Positions 1 through 4,319 of a DNA stretch of 13,356 bases are shown one piece after another. Both the position numbers and the translations under genes were made by a program. Below the pieces are notes generated by a model, which searched no databases, was not told the origin of the DNA, and saw only the letters and a program-made list of their open reading frames with translations. The first letter of the stretch is position 1. The number at the start of each line of letters is the position of its first letter. Origin of the DNA: JBDSTZ01 sp039927975 (lineage in GTDB: Bacteria > Pseudomonadota > Gammaproteobacteria > Burkholderiales > Burkholderiaceae_D); the NCBI GenBank assembly GCA_039927975.1, contig JBDSTZ010000454.1, positions 1-13,356 on the forward strand, given 5' to 3'.

Positions 1-60
1 GGCCAGTTTGAGCAGTTCCGGATCGGGCTTGGCACGCTTGTTACGCTTTACAACGGTCAT
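1..60 (-). CDS. N-terminal fragment of a probable IS transposase (partial)
   Basis: The first 20 codons of a leftward gene are visible, starting at the ATG at 58-60 and reading MTVVKRNKRAKPDPELLKLA. An excellent Shine-Dalgarno AAGGAG (66-71) lies five bases upstream, so this is a real, well-translated start. The Lys/Arg-rich N terminus followed by a PDPELL-like stretch fits the start of many IS256-family (mutator-type) transposases, and the gene sits just inside a sequence that looks like an IS terminus. The DDE catalytic part would lie beyond the left edge, so the product cannot be proven from what is visible. It could be another small DNA-binding protein. Confidence 0.45.
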   Translation of the reverse strand, partial: MTVVKRNKRAKPDPELLKLA

Positions 61-126
61 TTTTTCTCCTTGATGGCGGCAGTGTCCTGCCAAATGACCG
101 TTTACACAAAATTATTTACACCCTCC
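1..126 (-). mobile_element. Terminus of an IS256-like insertion sequence (partial, continues off the left edge)
   Basis: Read on the minus strand, this segment starts near 126 with GGAGGGTGTAAATAATTTTG, continues with a second GTGTAAA, and reaches an AAGGAG ribosome site (66-71) and an ATG at 60. Paired GTGTAAA motifs just outside a short leader and the transposase start are, from memory, typical of IS256-family ends. The outer boundary lies at about 121-126, exactly where the neighbouring metallophosphoesterase loses its family sequence, which supports an insertion junction. The other end and the target duplication lie outside the window, so family and exact edge are inferred. Confidence 0.55.
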
Positions 127-699
127 ATACTCATCTGCCACGGATTTCATCGAGGGCGCCATGTGCGTAATGACAACCGTTCGTCCCGCGAACGGCTCGT
201 CAAGCTTTTGCTTGAGCCATGCCCTCTGTAGCGTATGAAATTGCGCCGTGTCGGCGGCGCGCAGCTTCCGATATCCTTTTTGAGCAAGCCGGATTCGCTT
301 GTAATCCGTCATGACCGCTTCCGCTTCGCGCATTGACGCTTGCCGTTCGTCGTCGCCAAAAAGTCGAAAGTCAGTCCACAGTGTCGTGCCAAGAAATCGG
401 ACCGGACCAAGCTGGAATTCCGTGCAGTTCAGGAAGTGGATGTTCCCCGCAGTTTCACAGGCAGCCAGAATTTCCGCATGCACGTCCTCGAGATTTTTTC
501 CATACGACTCATGATTACCATGGACATAAAGAACCGGCAGGCCCTGAAAGGTTTCGGCCGCCCACGAAACTGCCTTCGCGCCGATATTGATATCGCCAGC
601 CAGGACGACCACATCGGGCTTGCTGACGCCCGGATCGATTCTCGGGGCGTGTTCTCGCCAAAGTTCGAGATGCAGGTCGGAGAGGATCAATAGGCGCAT
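112..699 (-). CDS. Calcineurin-like metallophosphoesterase, 3'-truncated (probable pseudogene)
   Basis: The reading frame encodes a calcineurin-like phosphoesterase resembling the small bacterial MPP_MS158-like group. Visible metal-site motifs, counted from the chosen start, are SDLH (D8, H10), AGD (D36), GNHE (N62, H63) and ITHMAPS (H179). The family normally continues another 50 or so residues to a GHTH motif that completes the two-metal site; that motif is absent. The frame instead ends ADEY-GGCK-stop, and the GGCK codons and TAA belong to the IS-like terminus at about 126. The enzyme was therefore probably inactivated by the insertion. I start at the ATG at 699 because MRLLILSDLHLE is the usual N terminus; an in-frame ATG at 744 adds 15 unconserved residues. 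Neither start has a strong Shine-Dalgarno. Function in the intact family would be hydrolysis of phosphoesters; the substrate is unknown. Confidence 0.75.
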   Translation of the reverse strand: MRLLILSDLHLELWREHAPRIDPGVSKPDVVVLAGDINIGAKAVSWAAETFQGLPVLYVHGNHESYGKNLEDVHAEILAACETAGNIHFLNCTEFQLGPVRFLGTTLWTDFRLFGDDERQASMREAEAVMTDYKRIRLAQKGYRKLRAADTAQFHTLQRAWLKQKLDEPFAGRTVVITHMAPSMKSVADEYGGCK

Positions 700-857
700 A
701 CGCAGCTTGAGAGGGATTTCCAAGAATGCTAACCGAGAAGCCATCGCCGCTGCGACAAATCGCCGCTTAGCCCCTGCCAGAAATCCGGCAAGCGTTGACT
801 TTGCCGCCGAGCGGGCGCTGTCTCATCGCCCAGCTCGAACAGGGCAAACGCCTCGCC

Positions 858-1091
858 CTACTCCGGCGTCGATGGATCGCCATCCGCCCCCGGATGGGCA
901 AGCGCCTGCTGTTCTAGTTCCGCGTCGGACACGACCGGCACGCCGTCATCGGGCGTCGCGCCAGGCACGAACGGCGCGCCGGTTTCACTGTCCTGCTCAT
1001 GCGGCGGGTCGCCCAGTTCGAGAACGGTTTCGATGGCGTGTTCGATCTGCTCGCTCAGGTCCTCATCGCGGTCGTTGGTGTCGGTAGTCAT
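858..1091 (-). CDS. Small, highly acidic hypothetical protein (77 aa)
   Basis: I do not recognise this protein. It has 21 Asp/Glu, a single Arg and no Lys in 77 residues, so it is strongly negatively charged. The first third (EDLSEQIEHAIETVLELGD) could form an amphipathic helix; the rest is Pro/Gly/Asp-rich and likely disordered. There is no signal peptide, Cys or membrane segment. The start at 1091 is chosen because AAGGCG lies six bases upstream; the open frame extends to a possible start at 1169 with no better ribosome site. The gene lies upstream of the truncated phosphoesterase on the same strand, with a 158-bp gap in which I see nothing, and is divergent from the receptor gene at 1294. 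It may be a small cytoplasmic accessory protein or a chance ORF; the charge bias and ribosome site favour a real gene. Confidence 0.5.
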   Translation of the reverse strand: MTTDTNDRDEDLSEQIEHAIETVLELGDPPHEQDSETGAPFVPGATPDDGVPVVSDAELEQQALAHPGADGDPSTPE

Positions 1092-1293
1092 GATGTCGCC
1101 TTTGTTGAGCTTGGTAATTTGACTATGCGCCATTTCCGACGATCGAGGCCACACCGTTGATACGTACATACACAGTCAAGTGCCGCGCCAAGCGACGGCA
1201 GAACAACAGCGGCGCTTCTCATATCTTGTTTTTTAACATTAAACGATTACCCCATGCTAATCTTTTAACTTTTATCAAGTTACCAACTCCATT

Positions 1294-3879
1294 TTGAAAA
1301 TCCCTGCCGACACATTTTCGTTTGCCTGCAAAGCGGTTCCTGCCGCCATCGCCATGCTGCTCCTGAGCCTCAATGCCGGCGCGCAAACCGTACCCCCTAT
1401 TGATCAGGCCGGCCCCGCCGCCAGCGACAAGCGCGCGGACGTCAACGGCGCCAAGCCAGCGTCCACCGCCGATGCCAAAACCAGCGCCGTCCCCGCAACC
1501 GGCGCCGCAGCGCAGTCCGGCCCGGTGCAGGTCGTCAACGTGCTCGGCGAGCGCAGCACCAACCGGGTCGATCGCCAGGTGTACGACATCAAGAACGACG
1601 CCACCACGGCCGGCGCGTCGATCGGCGACGTGCTCAACAATGTGCCCGCAGTGAATGTCGATCCCAACGGCACCGTGCGGCTGCGCGGCAGCGAGCGCGT
1701 GACGGTGCTGGTGGACGGCAAGCCAACCGCCCAGATGCAAGGCGAGAATCGCGCGGCCGCCATCAATTCGCTGCCGGCGGAAAATTACGAATCGGTTCAA
1801 GTGATCAATAATCCTGGCGCCGAATTCGGCAACGAAGCCGGCGGCGGCCCGATCCTCAATCTGATTTCGCGCCGCTACACCAAGCCGGGCGGCAATGGCA
1901 GCATGGCGGCCAACGTCGGTCCGGACGGCCGCTACAGCGCCTTTGCCAACGGCAGCTACAGCGCCGGCTACGCCTCGGTGAACGGCACCCTGAACGTGCG
2001 CCGCGACGGCAACGAGACCGAGACCGAGCAACTCCGCGAGAGCATCGATCCGCTGACGGGCGCAGTCAGCCGCGTGCACCAGAATGTCGGCCGCACCGGC
2101 ATCAACACCTTCGTGCAGCTGGGCGTGGGCGGGCGCTACAATTACAATGCGCGCGACACGCTGACCGGTTCCGTCACGCTGAGCAAACGCGGCAACGATT
2201 CCAACCAGAACGAGCAATTTACCGATTACCGCACCGCCCTGACACCGGTGGTCGATTACCGCACGCTACGCAACGCCGGTGGCGACGCGCGCAACCACGA
2301 GGTCGTCGCCGGCTACGAACACCGCTTCGCCACCGACGGCGAGACGGTCAAGGTCGACCTGCGCCGTTCATCCAACACCAACGTCAACGCGTCAACGGCG
2401 CTGTACCAGAGCATCACCATGCCCGCCACCGGCGCGCCGGTGCTGCGCGACTACGCCCAGAACGCCGAGACCCACACCACCCTGACCGACCTCAGCACCG
2501 ACTACACCGGCACGATCGGCCCCGGCGCACTGACTGCGGGCGGACGCTGGCAACGCACTGGCCAGAGCTTCGACAACCGCTACGCTTTTGTGAGCGGGTC
2601 GGTGCCTGACCCCAAGCGCAGCAACCTGTTCCAACTGGACCAGGACGTGCTGGCGGTCTACAGCACGGTCGAGATGCCGATCAACAAACTGTGGTCATTC
2701 AAGACTGGCCTGCGGGTGGAGCGCACTGAGCTCGACCTGAACCAGGTCACGACCGGGATCAGCGCCACCAACACCTACAACAACTACCTGCCCAGCCTGT
2801 TCCTGAGCTACAAGCTGGACCCGAATTCGACGATCCGCCTCTCGTTCGCCGACCGCATCTCGCGTCCCGGCGCGGGCGAACTCAATCCCTTCATCAATTA
2901 CGCCAACGAGTACTACGTCAGCTCGGGCAATCCGCGCCTGCACCCGGTCAAGCTGCATTCGCTGGAACTGGGCTACGAGACGCGCATCATGGGCCTGATG
3001 CCGGCCAGCGTGCGCGGCTATCTGCGCCGCGAGTCCGACGTGATCACCGAGCGCCGCAGCTTCATCAGCGAGCGCACCCTGCTGACCACGCGCGAGAACC
3101 TGGGCGACCGGCGCGCCGGCGGCCTCGAGTTTTCGTTGATGGCCATGATCCCGCCGAATATAAAGTTGGGCGGATTTACGCTGCCGAGCATCCGCTGCAT
3201 GTTCAACGGGAACTGGGCCGTCACTGAACAGGATCAGCTCGGCGCACTGGGCCTGACGGGCGAAAAGCGCTCGGCCACGTCGCTGCAATTGCAGGGCGGC
3301 GGCCAATGGCAGATCACACCGACCGATGTGTTGACGGCGATGGGTTTTCACCAAGGGAAGTTGTTGAGCGGCGAAGGCTATCGCGAACCGTTCGGCATGA
3401 TGACCATGACGTACGAACACAAGTTCAGCCCGCGCCTGTCGCTGAACCTGCGCGCCAACGATGTGCTGCGCTCGAGCGACATGACATCGCGCGTCGAGAC
3501 GGCGACGCTGCGCGATAGCACCTACACCAATATGCACCAGCGCCGTCTATACGTGGGCTTGCGCTACACCTTCGGCGGCGTGACCGGCAACGACGCGGTG
3601 CGTAACGCGCTGCAGTCGGCCGGTGTCGCGCTCGATAGTCCGGCGGCGCGCGACGCGCTGCGCATGTTGCAAGGCCAGCCAGCGACGACGACGACGCCGC
3701 CGGGCAAGACGCCGCAAGGGCAGACCGCGCCAAGTGGTGCTGGAACGGGTGGTTCGGCGAACGTGCCAGCGCCAGCGCCAGCTCCAGCATCGACGCCACC
3801 TGCTCCTGCATCGGCGTTGCCCGCTCCTGCATCGGCGCCTGCTTCTCCTGCCCAGCCGCAATCGGCGACGCAACCGTAA
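1294..3879 (+). CDS. TonB-dependent outer-membrane receptor (outer membrane beta-barrel family) with a Pro/Ala-rich C-terminal tail
   Basis: This 861-residue protein is an energy-coupled outer-membrane importer. Residues 1-30 form a signal peptide (cleavage likely AGA|Q). A Pro/Ala-rich linker leads to a TonB-box-like VQVVNVLG (about 78-85), a plug domain (about 95-195, with GDVLNNVPAVNVDPNGTVRLRG and VLVDGKP), and a barrel ending in YVGLRYTF at about 760, as in the outer-membrane beta-barrel family PF14905. Family importers take up siderophores, glycans, peptides or cobalamin; the substrate here is unknown. The start is TTG at 1294: the frame is closed upstream by TAA at 1258, no in-frame ATG precedes residue 21, and the TTG start gives a proper signal peptide. 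Shine-Dalgarno is weak. The upstream 1222-1290 region is AT-rich with no promoter I can assign. Oddly, about 100 residues follow the last beta strand, including a heptad-length APAS repeat. It lies 440 bp upstream of the GH116 gene, same strand. Confidence 0.88.
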   Translation: MKIPADTFSFACKAVPAAIAMLLLSLNAGAQTVPPIDQAGPAASDKRADVNGAKPASTADAKTSAVPATGAAAQSGPVQVVNVLGERSTNRVDRQVYDIKNDATTAGASIGDVLNNVPAVNVDPNGTVRLRGSERVTVLVDGKPTAQMQGENRAAAINSLPAENYESVQVINNPGAEFGNEAGGGPILNLISRRYTKPGGNGSMAANVGPDGRYSAFANGSYSAGYASVNGTLNVRRDGNETETEQLRESIDPLTGAVSRVHQNVGRTGINTFVQLGVGGRYNYNARDTLTGSVTLSKRGNDSNQNEQFTDYRTALTPVVDYRTLRNAGGDARNHEVVAGYEHRFATDGETVKVDLRRSSNTNVNASTALYQSITMPATGAPVLRDYAQNAETHTTLTDLSTDYTGTIGPGALTAGGRWQRTGQSFDNRYAFVSGSVPDPKRSNLFQLDQDVLAVYSTVEMPINKLWSFKTGLRVERTELDLNQVTTGISATNTYNNYLPSLFLSYKLDPNSTIRLSFADRISRPGAGELNPFINYANEYYVSSGNPRLHPVKLHSLELGYETRIMGLMPASVRGYLRRESDVITERRSFISERTLLTTRENLGDRRAGGLEFSLMAMIPPNIKLGGFTLPSIRCMFNGNWAVTEQDQLGALGLTGEKRSATSLQLQGGGQWQITPTDVLTAMGFHQGKLLSGEGYREPFGMMTMTYEHKFSPRLSLNLRANDVLRSSDMTSRVETATLRDSTYTNMHQRRLYVGLRYTFGGVTGNDAVRNALQSAGVALDSPAARDALRMLQGQPATTTTPPGKTPQGQTAPSGAGTGGSANVPAPAPAPASTPPAPASALPAPASAPASPAQPQSATQP
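3781..3843 (+). repeat. Three tandem 21-bp repeats encoding a 7-residue Pro/Ala unit
   Basis: Units begin at 3781, 3802 and 3823 with an exact 21-bp period. The cores GCTCCTGCATCGGCG at 3802 and 3823 are identical; the copy at 3781 differs at two positions. They encode APASTPP, APASALP and APASAPA inside the C-terminal tail of the receptor. The regular period suggests recent slippage expansion, so copy number may vary among strains. Confidence 0.85.
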
Positions 3880-3895
3880 AGTCGCGGCGGTACGA

Positions 3896-3919
3896 CCGGC
3901 AAGTTGTTGTGCTTGCCGG
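3896..3919 (+). terminator. Hairpin 17 bases after the receptor stop (possible terminator)
   Basis: CCGGCAAG (3896-3903) pairs perfectly with CTTGCCGG (3912-3919) around an eight-base loop. An alternative longer-range pairing joins ACCGGCA (3895-3901) with TGCCGGT (3925-3931). No T-run follows, so this is not a classic intrinsic terminator; it may stop or stabilise the 3' end of the receptor transcript. Confidence 0.35.
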
Positions 3920-4106
3920 GCAAGTGCCGGTTGAAGGGGATAGCCGTGTCCGCGCCCGGCGAACCGGCTTCCGATACATCCCTGTCGGCCAAACTGGCGC
4001 GGCTTGCGCTGTTCACCTGTAGCATGCTCCGGGCTTCGCTCAAGCCGCGCCGCCCACACCTCTCGCCTCGCCGTTTCTCGCACACTTTACGCTCACCGCG
4101 ATCACT

Positions 4107-4126
4107 GGTCTGACATACGTCAGACC
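4107..4126. promoter_or_regulatory. Inverted repeat, candidate operator
   Basis: GGTCTGAC (4107-4114) and GTCAGACC (4119-4126) are perfect inverted arms around ATAC. The size and symmetry suit a dimeric repressor such as a GntR- or TetR-type protein, and it lies upstream of the candidate GH116 promoter. No regulator gene is present in the window, so the protein that binds it, if any, is unknown. A transcript hairpin is the alternative. Confidence 0.4.
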
Positions 4127-4168
4127 TACCGAACAGGGGAAAAGTTCAGTCGAACCCACAGGATTATG

Positions 4169-4196
4169 TGGCGGGCAGTACTCACTGCCCGCCACA
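4169..4196. promoter_or_regulatory. Strong 12-bp stem-loop upstream of the GH116 gene
   Basis: GTGGCGGGCAGT (4169-4180) and ACTGCCCGCCAC (4185-4196) form a perfect 12-bp stem with loop ACTC; one further T-A pair (4168/4197) extends it. There is no T-run on either strand, so it is not a standard intrinsic terminator. A second copy of the right-arm core, GCCCGCCAC, lies at 4216-4224 and could pair with the left arm instead. It could be a transcription attenuator, an mRNA structure, or one member of a repetitive extragenic palindrome family. Confidence 0.5.
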
Positions 4197-4235
4197 AATG
4201 TACATACATAAAATCGCCCGCCACGTGACGGTTTT

Positions 4236-4245
4236 CGCAATTGCG
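4236..4245. promoter_or_regulatory. 10-bp palindrome over the candidate -35 box
   Basis: CGCAATTGCG is a perfect palindrome that overlaps the proposed -35 element of the GH116 promoter. A bound protein would block RNA polymerase, so it is a plausible operator core, for instance for a LacI-type sugar regulator. Ten bases alone could arise by chance. Confidence 0.3.
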
Positions 4246-4269
4246 GCCCCGCTGCAAGCCTCATAAAAT
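4241..4269 (+). promoter_or_regulatory. Candidate sigma-70 promoter of the GH116 gene
   Basis: TTGCGG (4241-4246) and TAAAAT (4264-4269) are separated by 17 bp. The -10 box matches the consensus at five of six positions, the -35 box only at the TTG. Transcription would begin near 4276, leaving a leader of about 44 bases before the ATG at 4320. Another TAAAAT at 4209-4214 has no matching -35 box. Confidence 0.4.
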
Positions 4270-4319
4270 CGTGTCGGGCCCGTCATGCCGGCGCGGCGCA
4301 ACCATCTCCCCGGATATCC

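Larger units (their letters stand above)
3880..4319. other. 440-bp intergenic region between receptor and GH116 genes
   Basis: I see no convincing gene here. The first 200 bp (to about 4085) are GC-rich and stay open in several frames, including a leftward frame that runs into the receptor gene, but no ribosome site or family similarity supports coding. The second half holds a 20-bp inverted repeat (4107-4126), a strong 12-bp hairpin (4169-4196), a repeated ten-mer CATAAAATCG (4207 and 4262), a 10-bp palindrome and a candidate promoter for the GH116 gene. It is best read as the regulated leader of that gene. Confidence 0.6.

Noticed and set aside
587..1087. Rightward Arg-rich frame over the small acidic gene and phosphoesterase start
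   Set aside because: Arg/Ala/Pro-rich mirror of an acidic reading frame, with no ribosome site.
1226..1260. Sigma-70 promoter in the AT-rich stretch before the first receptor
   Set aside because: TTGTTT at 1226 has no -10 box at a workable distance; the AT-richness alone is not enough to call one.
1219..2217. Long leftward open frame (332 codons) opposite the first receptor
   Set aside because: Ala/Gly/His/Arg-rich composition typical of an antisense shadow in GC-rich DNA; the opposite strand encodes clear plug-domain motifs.
3564..4085. Leftward open frame of 173 codons crossing the receptor's 3' end and the following intergenic block
   Set aside because: Its larger part is antisense to the receptor tail, where the Pro/Ala codons give a Gly/Ala/Asp-rich shadow. 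There is no ribosome site and no recognisable family.
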